A stretch of DNA of 64,000 nucleotides from Spongiimicrobium salis (lineage in GTDB: Bacteria; Bacteroidota; Bacteroidia; Flavobacteriales; Flavobacteriaceae), in assembly GCF_043678055.1 (NCBI RefSeq), contig NZ_JBHEQA010000001.1, positions 1,984,001-2,048,000 on the forward strand. Reading direction: 5' to 3'. Made by a program: the position numbers and the translations under genes. Below, piece after piece: positions 24,748-33,867 of the stretch (its first letter is position 1; every line of letters starts with the position of its first letter). A model generated the notes under the pieces. The model did no database searches, had not been told where the DNA came from, and worked only from the letters and a program-made list of their open reading frames with translations.

Positions 24748-26676
24748 ATGAAATTTTTTAGAAAATCTACACTTCCTGCTATAGCAGTATTTTTGCTTGT
24801 TACAGCCTTTTTTTCTTGTGAAGAAGAATTGACCACCATAGGGGATGGGGTTATTGGAGAAGAACCTTTCAATACAGATAGGGAATCTTTCAATGTTTTT
24901 GCATACAATAAAAGAATCAATGCCGTTCAGACCAACAGATTGCTATTGTATCAACTAGGATTTTTTAATGACCCGGTCTACGGTAGAACGGAAGCACAGA
25001 TTACATCACAATTGAGCTTGCCCGCTTCTCCCGGGAATGTGGAACCTTTTTTTGGTAATGTCACCCAGGCAACGGAAGATTCTGGAGATAATATTGAGGA
25101 AAATGAACGTGTATTGGAAGTAAACCTATACATTCCCTTCCTTACCACCAATGTGGATACCGATAGGGATATGGTAGACGATGAGTTCGATGTAGATCCT
25201 TTAGACCCCAATAGTGATAGTGATGGAGATGGTGTTACAGATGCTATCGAGGCTCAAAATGGTACAGACCCATTAAATGTAGATACTGATGGAGATGGGC
25301 TTACTGATGACGTGGATGATTTTACCTTTGGGCAACGCTTTCCACAACGTTTTGCTGTAGATAGTGTAATCGGTAATCGGGAAACGGCACGTTTTAGGGT
25401 AAATGTAGGGCGATCTACCTTCTTTTTAAGGGATTTGGATCCCAGTACTAATTTTGTTGAAAGCCAAGAGTTTTTCTCCAATCAGGAGTTTTCACCCACA
25501 TTTGTTTCCCAATCCATAGTAGGGCCTTTAGACCCCGAACAAGAGGGTATTGAACAAAGAGCCACTGCATTTAGTGATCGTCAGATTCAATTTATTATAG
25601 CCGAAGATGATGAAGAAACAGAGGAAGATGAAACCGGGACTATTGCCAGAACCTTGCCTCCAGGATTACGTATTCCATTAGATCCAGCTTTCTTTCAGGA
25701 AAACCTATTGGATATGGAAGGAAGTCAGGAATTGTTGAGTCCGGCCAACTTCAATGATTTCCTGAGAGGGATTCATATTTCTATCACTCCCTTACCCGGA
25801 ACCAATGGTGAGGTAGAAGATCTACTTTTCTTGGTGAATTTGGCCGAAGCCAACATAGAAGTAATCTATGATCATGATGTAGAAGATGATAATGATACCC
25901 CGGACGATGCTTCGGACGATACCATAGAGAAGATGGAGCGTATGTATACGATCAATCTAGTTACCCAAACTCCTGCTCAAACCGGGCCTATACAGGGAAA
26001 TGCAGTAAATACCTTTATTAGTGAAGATTACCCAGCGGCAATTAACGATCAATTGGATTCTGGGGAAAATGCATCCAGGATCTATCTTAAAGGGGGCGCT
26101 GGGGCCTATGCGGAAATTGAACTTTTTGATGAGACCGAAGAAGGAAGAAATACGGTAATTGAACAAATACGGGCCAATAATTGGATCATCAACGAGGCAA
26201 ATCTGGTATTCTATGTAGATCGAGAAGAACTGGACGCTGGTATTCTGGCAAACCCCTTGGCCAGTACCAGAGAACCTTTGCGCTTGTTCCTATTCAATGC
26301 GGAAACCAATGATGTTTTGTACAATGCCGCTATAGATCCCATAAGCACGGATAGTGGTTTGGCCAGTTTCCCTCAATATGATGGTGTTTTGGAAACCAAT
26401 AGTGATGATCGGGGAATACGCTATACCATACGGATTACCAATTACCTCAATGAAATTATTCTTAGAGGTGCAGACAATGCTACCTTAGGACTTACGGTAA
26501 CATCCGATATTAGAATTCCGGTAATTTCAAATGCTATGGTTTCTGATGGACAAGAAGTGACTCTTCCCACATTGGCTACAGTAAATCCCTTTGGTACAGT
26601 TCTTTTTGGAAGTAATATTCCAGAAGATGATGAAAGAAGATTAAAACTGGAGATTTTCTACACGGAAGCAAATTAA
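24748..26676 (+). CDS. DUF4270 family lipoprotein with thrombospondin type 3-like repeats
   Basis: 642 residues. Lipoprotein signal LPAIAVFLLVTAFFSC with Cys24. The family start (TTIGDGVIGEEPFNT, then RTNRLLLYQLGFFNDPVYG-type sequence) is DUF4270. Between about residues 138 and 194 lies an Asp-rich block (DTDRDMVDDEFDVDPLDP, SDGDGVTDAIEAQNGTDP, DTDGDGLTDD) with the spacing of calcium-binding thrombospondin type 3 repeats. The rest resumes the beta-rich DUF4270 body. It is probably an outer-membrane surface lipoprotein with a calcium-stabilised insert. It is in the same unit as the GT5-like gene. Confidence 0.85.
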   Translation: MKFFRKSTLPAIAVFLLVTAFFSCEEELTTIGDGVIGEEPFNTDRESFNVFAYNKRINAVQTNRLLLYQLGFFNDPVYGRTEAQITSQLSLPASPGNVEPFFGNVTQATEDSGDNIEENERVLEVNLYIPFLTTNVDTDRDMVDDEFDVDPLDPNSDSDGDGVTDAIEAQNGTDPLNVDTDGDGLTDDVDDFTFGQRFPQRFAVDSVIGNRETARFRVNVGRSTFFLRDLDPSTNFVESQEFFSNQEFSPTFVSQSIVGPLDPEQEGIEQRATAFSDRQIQFIIAEDDEETEEDETGTIARTLPPGLRIPLDPAFFQENLLDMEGSQELLSPANFNDFLRGIHISITPLPGTNGEVEDLLFLVNLAEANIEVIYDHDVEDDNDTPDDASDDTIEKMERMYTINLVTQTPAQTGPIQGNAVNTFISEDYPAAINDQLDSGENASRIYLKGGAGAYAEIELFDETEEGRNTVIEQIRANNWIINEANLVFYVDREELDAGILANPLASTREPLRLFLFNAETNDVLYNAAIDPISTDSGLASFPQYDGVLETNSDDRGIRYTIRITNYLNEIILRGADNATLGLTVTSDIRIPVISNAMVSDGQEVTLPTLATVNPFGTVLFGSNIPEDDERRLKLEIFYTEAN

Positions 26677-26756
26677 ATTAGACCAATCGTACAACTTAGC
26701 GTTTATTTCTTCGTTATCATATCCATGAAGTGATACTGGTTTTAGTGCGCTTTATG

Positions 26757-26764
26757 TAAATTTG
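26757..26764 (+). promoter_or_regulatory. Putative -7 box of glmS (TAAATTTG)
   Basis: Exact TAnnTTTG match 43 bases before the glmS ATG. The 131-base gap contains no ribozyme or riboswitch that I could recognise. Confidence 0.5.
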
Positions 26765-26807
26765 TTATCAGTTATAAATTGCCAATACTAAATAAAGACA
26801 ATTAAAT

Positions 26808-28655
26808 ATGTGTGGAATTGTAGGATATATAGGGCATAGAGAAGCCTATCCAATAATTATAAAGGGACTACAACGCTTGGAATATAGAGGTTATGATAGT
26901 GCAGGAGTAGCCTTATTTGATGGAGAAGATATCAATCTTTCCAAAACGAAAGGAAAGGTGGAAGATTTAAAACAGAAGTCAGAATCAACGATTTCTTTAA
27001 AAGGAAACTTGGGTATTGGGCATACCAGATGGGCTACCCATGGTGTTCCCAACGATGTCAATTCCCATCCGCATTTTTCCAATTCAGGAGACTTGGTAAT
27101 TATTCACAATGGTATCATTGAGAATTATGAATCCATTAAAAAGGAGTTGGTCAAACGTGGATATGTTTTTCAGTCTGAAACGGATACCGAAGTTTTGATC
27201 AACCTAATTGAGGAAGTAAAGAAGAAAGAGAATGTAAAATTAGGTAAGGCTGTACAAATAGCCCTGCAACAAGTAGTGGGAGCCTATGCCATTGCCGTTT
27301 TTGATCGACAAAAACCCGATGAGATCGTTGTGGCTAAACTGGGAAGCCCCTTGGCTATTGGAATAGGGGAAAACGAATATTTTATTGCTTCCGATGCTTC
27401 ACCTTTTATTGAGTTTACCAACAATGCAGTATATCTTGAAGATGAGGAGATGGCCATTGTTCGTCTGGGTAAAGAAATCAAGCTTCGAAAAATAAAAGAT
27501 GATGCTATAGCCTATCCTAATATTTTAGAATTGGAAATGAACATAGAGGCAATTGAAAAAGGAGGCTATGATCATTTTATGTTAAAGGAAATTTATGAAC
27601 AGCCAAGAGCAATTTTAGATACATATCGTGGACGTTTACGACCTGATCAGGGAATCATTAAAATGGCGGGATTGGATGAGAATCTCGAAAAATTCCTGAA
27701 CGCAAATAGAATTATTATCGTAGCCTGTGGTACTTCCTGGCATGCCGGATTGGTCGCAGAGTACATTTTTGAGGATTTGGCACGGATTCCTGTAGAAGTT
27801 GAATATGCTTCCGAGTTCCGCTATAGAAATCCAGTGATTACGGAAAACGATGTTTTGATCGCGATTTCCCAATCTGGGGAAACGGCAGATACCTTAGCGG
27901 CCATAAAATTGGCCAAGGAAAAAGGTGCTTTTGTGTTTGGAGTATGTAATGTAGTGGGGTCTTCCATTGCCAGAGAAACCCATGCTGGGGCATATACCCA
28001 CGCTGGTCCTGAAATCGGAGTGGCTTCTACTAAAGCGTTTACTACACAAATTACCGTACTTACCCTTTTGGCCTTAAAACTGGCGAAGGAAAAAGGCGTG
28101 TTTTCGGAATCTAAATTCCATGAGTTTTTAGTGGAATTGGAAGGCATCCCCTCAAAAGTGGAAAAAACACTAGAGTCCAATGCGCTCGTAGAAATCATAG
28201 CGGATGTATATAAGGATTCTTCCAATTGCCTGTATTTGGGAAGGGGATATAATTTTCCGGTAGCTCTTGAAGGAGCTTTGAAACTAAAGGAAATCAGTTA
28301 TATCCACGCAGAAGGATATCCTGCTGCAGAAATGAAGCATGGGCCTATAGCCCTTATCGATGAACAAATGCCGGTAATCGTAATTGCAACCAAGAAAGGG
28401 CATTATGAGAAGGTGGTGAGTAATATTCAAGAAATTAAATCCAGAAAAGGAAAAATCATTGCCGTGGTGACCGAAGGTGATGAAACGGTAAAAGAATTGG
28501 CCGATCATGTGGTGGAAGTGCCAGAAACTTTGGAAACCTTAACGCCTTTGTTGACCACAATACCTTTACAATTGTTGTCTTACCATATTGCGGTAATGCG
28601 CGATTGTAATGTAGATCAACCACGTAATTTGGCAAAATCAGTGACCGTGGAATAA
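26808..28655 (+). CDS. glmS: Glutamine--fructose-6-phosphate aminotransferase (isomerizing)
   Basis: 615 residues, full length. Makes glucosamine-6-phosphate from fructose-6-phosphate and glutamine, the first step to UDP-GlcNAc for peptidoglycan and LPS. The class II amidotransferase N terminus is intact (MCGIVGYIG, nucleophile Cys2; RWATHG; HNGIIENY). Two SIS sugar-isomerase domains follow: CGTSWHAGLVAEY and SQSGETADTLAA in the first; GRGYNFPVALEGALKLKEIS in the second. The C terminus ends PRNLAKSVTVE, typical for the family. Followed by a strong terminator. Confidence 0.98.
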   Translation: MCGIVGYIGHREAYPIIIKGLQRLEYRGYDSAGVALFDGEDINLSKTKGKVEDLKQKSESTISLKGNLGIGHTRWATHGVPNDVNSHPHFSNSGDLVIIHNGIIENYESIKKELVKRGYVFQSETDTEVLINLIEEVKKKENVKLGKAVQIALQQVVGAYAIAVFDRQKPDEIVVAKLGSPLAIGIGENEYFIASDASPFIEFTNNAVYLEDEEMAIVRLGKEIKLRKIKDDAIAYPNILELEMNIEAIEKGGYDHFMLKEIYEQPRAILDTYRGRLRPDQGIIKMAGLDENLEKFLNANRIIIVACGTSWHAGLVAEYIFEDLARIPVEVEYASEFRYRNPVITENDVLIAISQSGETADTLAAIKLAKEKGAFVFGVCNVVGSSIARETHAGAYTHAGPEIGVASTKAFTTQITVLTLLALKLAKEKGVFSESKFHEFLVELEGIPSKVEKTLESNALVEIIADVYKDSSNCLYLGRGYNFPVALEGALKLKEISYIHAEGYPAAEMKHGPIALIDEQMPVIVIATKKGHYEKVVSNIQEIKSRKGKIIAVVTEGDETVKELADHVVEVPETLETLTPLLTTIPLQLLSYHIAVMRDCNVDQPRNLAKSVTVE

Positions 28656-28679
28656 GAATTTTGTAATGTTAATATTACA

Positions 28680-28713
28680 TAGGCCGTGAAAAAAATCACG
28701 GCCTATTTTTTTT
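28680..28713 (+). terminator. Intrinsic terminator of glmS
   Basis: Perfect 10-base stem TAGGCCGTGA (28680-28689) with TCACGGCCTA (28696-28705), a six-A loop, then eight T. It lies 24 bases after the glmS stop. Confidence 0.95.
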
Positions 28714-28852
28714 ATGAATTGAGAATACCTTACTTTTAAGAAGGATAATTTATCATAAAAGTATTATGCATGCATAATTTTTTTCATTTTCCTATTGTTG
28801 GAATGAAAAAAACTGTATATTGCTTGTTAACTAATTTTAACATATTCAAAAT

Positions 28853-31603
28853 ATGAGAACAATACTCTTTTTCTCCTTTTTAATGCTTGGGATGGTCGGC
28901 TTTTCCCAAACCACCATAAAAGGGAAAGTGGTTGATCAAAATGACACGCCGGTAGCAGGGGCCAACATTGTAATTGTTGGAAAGTCTATTGGAACTGTAA
29001 CTGATTTTGACGGCCTGTTTACTTTACAAACATCTGAAGTTCCCCCCTTTCAATTAAGGGTTAGTAATCTTGGGTACACTACCGTTACCATGGACGTAAC
29101 GGAAAACAACCAAACACTTAACATTATACTTGCCGAGGCGCAAACCTTGCTGGATGAAATTGTGGTTTCTGCTTCGCGTACTCCTGAGCGTATTTTTGAA
29201 TCCCCGGTTTCTGTGGAGCGCTTTGGTTTAAAGGAAATTAAAAATACATCATCAGCTTCTTTCTACAGCGGTTTGGAAAATTTGAAAGGAGTGGATATCA
29301 ATACAAACAGTTTAACCTTCCAATCGATCAATACGAGAGGTTTTGCTGATTTTGCCAACACGCGTTTCCTGCAATTGATCGATGGAATGGATAATTCGGC
29401 GCCAGGACTAAATTTTGTTCTTGGTAACTTGGTCGGGGTATCCGAATTGGATGTGCAGAGTGCTGAGATCTTACCGGGAGCCTCTTCGGCCTTGTACGGG
29501 GCTGGCGCTTTTAATGGAGTATTGTTTTTAAGTACTAAAAGCCCTTTTGATTTTCAGGGAATAAGCTCTTATTTAAAGACAGGACTCACTTCTCAAGAAG
29601 CAGCAGGAGATAATAATTACTATGATGTGGGAATCCGAGCGGCCCATGCATTCAGTGACAAGTTAGCCGTCAAAGCGAATTTTTCGTATTTAAAAGGAGA
29701 AGATTGGCACGCCAATAATTTTGAGGATATCGGGAATCCTGGTGGAACCCGAACGGATCCCAATTTTGACGGCCTTAACATTTATGGAGACGAGGTATCC
29801 ACTTTGTTGAATTTTGATGCTTTGGGAGGGTTGCCTTCAGGAACTGTAGGTTCTGCCGAAGTATCCCGAACAGGATATGCCGAGCAGGATTTAGTAAACT
29901 ATGATGCGGAAAGCGTTAAATTCGATGGGTCCATCCACTATCGCCCGTTGGGAGATGATTTGGAAATTGCACTGAATTCAAGAATCGGTAGAGGAAATAC
30001 CATTTACCAAGGAGCTAATAGATATTCTATTCAAGGATTTATTTTTCAACAACATAAATTAGAAGTAAAGAACAAGAATTTCTTCCTAAGAGGATATATC
30101 ACTTCGGAGGGTTCTGGGAATTCATATGATACTCGTTTTACGGGAATCAATATCAATAGAGCGTGGAAATCAGATGTAGATTGGTTCGGGGATTATGCCC
30201 GTACTTTTATTGGGGCGCGTTTAGGTGTAGGCACCGGTGTGCAATTGGATGAAGCCACAGCCCATGCCCTAGCTAGACAGGCCGCAGATACCGGACGTTT
30301 TGTTCCTGGATCTTCTGAATTTCAAGCCGCCTTTGATAGAATTACGGCTGATGGGGATTTAACAACAGGTTCCCGTTTTATCGATAATACAAAACTACGT
30401 CATGTAGCAGGGAATTATAATTTTACGCATCTTACCGGTGATGTTGTAGATATTCAAGTGGGAGGTTCCTACCGTCAATATGATCTGCGTTCTGGAGGAA
30501 CTATCTTTACCGATACCGACGGACCCATTAAATATGACGAAGTTGGTGCATATGTACAATTACAAAAGAAATTATTGGACGAGCGTCTAAAATTGACCGG
30601 ATCGCTACGTTACGATAAGAATGAATTTTTTGATGGCTTTCTCTCCCCAAGATTATCGGCTGTTGTTACCTTAGGAGAGCGCAGAAATCACAGTATCCGG
30701 GCTTCGGTTCAGCAAGGGTTTAGAAATCCTACCACTCAGGATCTTTTTATTGGGTTAAATGTTGGAAATGCCATATTGGTGGGATCTGCCCCAACAAATT
30801 TAGATCGCTATTCCCAAGATTTTGATATTAGCGCTCCAGGTCAAGCCGCTACAGGTCAGAGTGTGGCAACATTAACGGGAAGAGATGCCTATGAAAATGC
30901 ATTTTCGTTGAGTTCGGTACAAGCGGGTGCCCCTACAACGGTGAATACTGATTTGGTACAACCAGAAGAAGTAACTGCATACGAGGCAGGATATCGTGCA
31001 CAACTAGGTAAGGTTTCCATAGATGTTAGCGGTTATTATAACCGATATAAAAACTTTATTTCCAACACTCGTGTGATTTCTCCTTTATATGGGGAAGCAG
31101 GAGATAATGGACTTTCTTTACTGGCTTTGCAAAATGGTGATTTTACAGTTTTTCAGACCTATACCAATTCTTTGGCAGATATTGAATCTTATGGTGTGAC
31201 CTTGGGAGTAGATACCAAGGTTTTTGGAAATTTTGATTTAGGTGTAAACTATACTTTCACTGATCTTGAATTTGATCAAGCAAGTTTCCCTGATTTTAGA
31301 ACACAATTTAATACACCTAACCATAAGGTAAAAGCTTCTTTTGGGAACACAGCGCTCTTCGAGAATTTTGGTTTTAATATCAATTACCGTTGGAGCGACT
31401 CTTATTTCTGGCAAGCTACTTTTGCGGATGGCAACGTACCATCATTTACGGTATTGGACGCTCAAATGAATTATGCCGTGCCCAGTATCAAATCCGTTTT
31501 TAAAGTTGGAGCTTCCAACTTGTTGAACGAGGAATATTTTACAGCGGTCGGAACAGGAAATGTTGGAGCCATCTACTACGTTTCTTGGACGATAAACCAG
31601 TAA
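28853..31603 (+). CDS. TonB-dependent receptor with carboxypeptidase-like N-terminal domain
   Basis: 916 residues. Signal peptide MRTILFFSFLMLGMVGFSQ. A carboxypeptidase-regulatory-like beta sandwich spans about 20-100 (TIKGKVVDQNDTPVAGANI, GTVTDFDGLFTL). The TonB box and plug follow (DEIVVSASRTPERIFESP; ELDVQSAEILPGASSALYGAG). A long barrel ends with SNLLNEEYFTAVGTGN and the final ..YYVSWTINQ. This architecture is common in Bacteroidota receptors for peptides or glycans. No SusD partner lies nearby, so the ligand is open. It is transcribed alone, ending at a strong terminator. Confidence 0.93.
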   Translation: MRTILFFSFLMLGMVGFSQTTIKGKVVDQNDTPVAGANIVIVGKSIGTVTDFDGLFTLQTSEVPPFQLRVSNLGYTTVTMDVTENNQTLNIILAEAQTLLDEIVVSASRTPERIFESPVSVERFGLKEIKNTSSASFYSGLENLKGVDINTNSLTFQSINTRGFADFANTRFLQLIDGMDNSAPGLNFVLGNLVGVSELDVQSAEILPGASSALYGAGAFNGVLFLSTKSPFDFQGISSYLKTGLTSQEAAGDNNYYDVGIRAAHAFSDKLAVKANFSYLKGEDWHANNFEDIGNPGGTRTDPNFDGLNIYGDEVSTLLNFDALGGLPSGTVGSAEVSRTGYAEQDLVNYDAESVKFDGSIHYRPLGDDLEIALNSRIGRGNTIYQGANRYSIQGFIFQQHKLEVKNKNFFLRGYITSEGSGNSYDTRFTGININRAWKSDVDWFGDYARTFIGARLGVGTGVQLDEATAHALARQAADTGRFVPGSSEFQAAFDRITADGDLTTGSRFIDNTKLRHVAGNYNFTHLTGDVVDIQVGGSYRQYDLRSGGTIFTDTDGPIKYDEVGAYVQLQKKLLDERLKLTGSLRYDKNEFFDGFLSPRLSAVVTLGERRNHSIRASVQQGFRNPTTQDLFIGLNVGNAILVGSAPTNLDRYSQDFDISAPGQAATGQSVATLTGRDAYENAFSLSSVQAGAPTTVNTDLVQPEEVTAYEAGYRAQLGKVSIDVSGYYNRYKNFISNTRVISPLYGEAGDNGLSLLALQNGDFTVFQTYTNSLADIESYGVTLGVDTKVFGNFDLGVNYTFTDLEFDQASFPDFRTQFNTPNHKVKASFGNTALFENFGFNINYRWSDSYFWQATFADGNVPSFTVLDAQMNYAVPSIKSVFKVGASNLLNEEYFTAVGTGNVGAIYYVSWTINQ

Positions 31604-31624
31604 AAAACATAGAAATTAAAATAT

Positions 31625-31654
31625 AAAAGGCGCTGTTTATCCAGCGCCTTTTTT
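31625..31654 (+). terminator. Intrinsic terminator of the TonB receptor
   Basis: Perfect 11-base stem AAAAGGCGCTG (31625-31635) with CAGCGCCTTTT (31642-31652), loop TTTATC, T run to 31654. It lies 21 bases after the stop at 31603. Confidence 0.93.
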
Positions 31655-31703
31655 CATTGCTAAAAAAAGCGGTAAAACCATTTCTATTTAAAAGGGAATA
31701 CCA

Positions 31704-31711
31704 TATCTTTG
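31704..31711 (+). promoter_or_regulatory. Putative -7 box of atpDC (TATCTTTG)
   Basis: Exact TAnnTTTG match after the preceding terminator and 79 bases before the atpD ATG, giving a leader of about 70 bases. Confidence 0.55.
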
Positions 31712-31790
31712 CAGCCTGAAAAACAAACGGGTAAAGAAATGAGCCCAATGGTTTTAAAAGCAATAATTCTAAATTATAAATTCGCAAGTA

Positions 31791-33299
31791 ATGTCTAAAG
31801 TTACAGGTAAAGTTTCTCAAATTATCGGCCCGGTAGTTGATGTGGAATTCCAATCAGGAACAGATCTTCCAAAAATTTACGATTCGTTAGAAGTAGTTCG
31901 AAAAGATGGATCTAAATTAATCTTGGAAGTACAGTCCCATATAGGTGAAAACACCCTTAGGACGATTTCTATGGATTCTACGGATGGTTTAAGTAGAGGT
32001 ACGGAAGTAAATGCCACTGGTAGTGCTATTCAAATGCCTATTGGTGATGATGTTTATGGACGTTTGTTCAATGTGATCGGAGATGCTATCGATGGCCTTG
32101 GAGATTTGCCAAAAGCGGGTAAAGATGGACTTCCTATCCACAGAGAAGCGCCAAAATTTGAAGAGCTTTCTACATCAACAGAAGTATTGTTCACCGGAAT
32201 TAAGGTAATCGATTTGATAGAGCCTTATGCAAAAGGAGGAAAAATCGGATTGTTCGGTGGAGCTGGTGTAGGTAAGACCGTATTGATCCAGGAATTGATC
32301 AACAACATTGCAAAAGGACACGGGGGTCTTTCCGTATTTGCCGGAGTGGGTGAGCGTACACGTGAAGGAAACGATTTGCTTCGTGAAATGTTGGAATCTG
32401 GAATTATTAAATATGGAGACGATTTCTTGCATTCCATGGAAGAAGGCGGATGGGATCTTTCCAAAGTGGATAAGGCTGCAATGAAAGAATCCAAAGCAAC
32501 TTTTGTTTTTGGACAGATGAACGAACCTCCTGGAGCACGTGCTCGTGTGGCACTTTCTGGATTGACCATTGCTGAGTATTTCCGTGATGGAGCCGGAGAT
32601 GGACAAGGAAAAGATGTATTGTTCTTCGTAGATAATATCTTCCGTTTTACACAAGCCGGTTCTGAAGTATCTGCCCTTCTTGGTCGTATGCCTTCAGCGG
32701 TAGGATACCAGCCTACATTGGCTACAGAGATGGGAGCGATGCAAGAGCGTATTACTTCTACCAAAAGAGGGTCTATTACTTCTGTACAGGCCGTATATGT
32801 TCCCGCGGATGATTTAACGGATCCAGCGCCAGCAACAACATTTGCCCACTTGGATGCAACAACCGTACTTTCCCGTAAAATTGCAGAGTTGGGAATCTAT
32901 CCTGCGGTAGATCCTTTGGATTCTACATCAAGGATTTTAACGGCTGAAATATTAGGTAACGATCATTACGACTGTGCACAGCGTGTGAAAGAGTTATTGC
33001 AGCGTTATAAAGAGTTACAGGATATCATCGCCATCTTGGGGATGGAAGAATTATCCGAAGAAGATAAGTTGGCTGTAGGTAGAGCGAGACGTGTACAACG
33101 TTTCCTATCACAACCTTTCCATGTTGCAGAGCAGTTTACTGGATTGAAAGGAGTATTGGTTGATATAAAAGATACCATTAAAGGATTTAATATGATTATG
33201 GATGGAGAATTAGATCACCTTCCTGAATCTGCCTTTAACCTTAAAGGAACTATTGAAGAAGCTATTGAAGCTGGAGAGAAAATGCTGGCTGAGGCATAA
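31791..33299 (+). CDS. atpD: F1 ATP synthase subunit beta
   Basis: 502 residues, full length. Catalytic subunit of the F1 sector, cytoplasmic face of the inner membrane. Walker A GGAGVGKT at 156-163, Walker B region KDVLFFVDNIFRF, and the signature PAVDPLDSTSR are intact. It is followed by atpC only; the other ATP synthase genes are elsewhere, as in other flavobacteria. Its own promoter and the terminator after atpC mark a two-gene operon. Confidence 0.98.
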   Translation: MSKVTGKVSQIIGPVVDVEFQSGTDLPKIYDSLEVVRKDGSKLILEVQSHIGENTLRTISMDSTDGLSRGTEVNATGSAIQMPIGDDVYGRLFNVIGDAIDGLGDLPKAGKDGLPIHREAPKFEELSTSTEVLFTGIKVIDLIEPYAKGGKIGLFGGAGVGKTVLIQELINNIAKGHGGLSVFAGVGERTREGNDLLREMLESGIIKYGDDFLHSMEEGGWDLSKVDKAAMKESKATFVFGQMNEPPGARARVALSGLTIAEYFRDGAGDGQGKDVLFFVDNIFRFTQAGSEVSALLGRMPSAVGYQPTLATEMGAMQERITSTKRGSITSVQAVYVPADDLTDPAPATTFAHLDATTVLSRKIAELGIYPAVDPLDSTSRILTAEILGNDHYDCAQRVKELLQRYKELQDIIAILGMEELSEEDKLAVGRARRVQRFLSQPFHVAEQFTGLKGVLVDIKDTIKGFNMIMDGELDHLPESAFNLKGTIEEAIEAGEKMLAEA

Positions 33300-33327
33300 G
33301 TAGAATAACGTATACAATACTAAAAAA

Positions 33328-33603
33328 ATGTATTTAGAAATCGTATCACCAGAAGCTACATTATTTGCAGGAGAAGTTACCTCAGTAACGGTACCTGGAG
33401 TTAATGGAGAATTTCAAATGCTGACCAACCACGCTCCTATCGTTTCATTGCTTCAAGAAGGCACTGTTAAGATTCAAGGAGATATCACTATCGATGAGGC
33501 ATATCAAGATAAATTTTCCAGTATGGACGGGAAAACTATTTTGCCTATCAATAGTGGAACCATAGAGATGAAAGACAATAAAGTGATTGTCTTGGCAGAT
33601 TAA
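33328..33603 (+). CDS. atpC: F1 ATP synthase subunit epsilon
   Basis: 91 residues. Only the N-terminal beta-sandwich domain is present (LEIVSPEATLFAGEVTSVTVPGVNGEFQMLTNHAPIVS); the C-terminal helical hairpin found in many epsilon subunits is absent. Short epsilon subunits occur in Bacteroidota. Without the hairpin it cannot give the extended inhibited state described for other bacteria. It starts 28 bases after atpD and is followed by a terminator. Confidence 0.93.
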   Translation: MYLEIVSPEATLFAGEVTSVTVPGVNGEFQMLTNHAPIVSLLQEGTVKIQGDITIDEAYQDKFSSMDGKTILPINSGTIEMKDNKVIVLAD

Positions 33604-33626
33604 TACTTTTTTTTTAAAATATAGAG

Positions 33627-33657
33627 AAAGCCTTGGTATATATGCCAAGGCTTTTTT
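33627..33657 (+). terminator. Intrinsic terminator of atpDC
   Basis: Perfect 10-base stem AAAGCCTTGG (33627-33636) with CCAAGGCTTT (33645-33654), then T to 33657. It lies 23 bases after the atpC stop. The rest of the gap to 33867 shows no further element that I recognise. Confidence 0.93.
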
Positions 33658-33867
33658 GTTTCCCAATATGGGATAACTTTCCTTTCCACTCCTTTTAATT
33701 CTCCCATGCTATGGGGAATAAAAGACCATCTAAACTACTCGACTTTATCTTGTTTGACGAAAATAAGAGCTGAAGGCACGATTTTTGATGAATACTTTCT
33801 ACCTCCAAATACTACTACTTTTCATGGCGATCAAGTTGAATAGGATGTCAATTAAATACAACCAGAT

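Noticed and set aside
27821..28225. 134-codon minus-strand frame opposite glmS
   Set aside because: Shadow of glmS coding sequence.
32175..32764. Long minus-strand open frames opposite atpD
   Set aside because: atpD is certain; the opposite frames have atypical composition (low-complexity Ser/Pro/Cys) and no motif.
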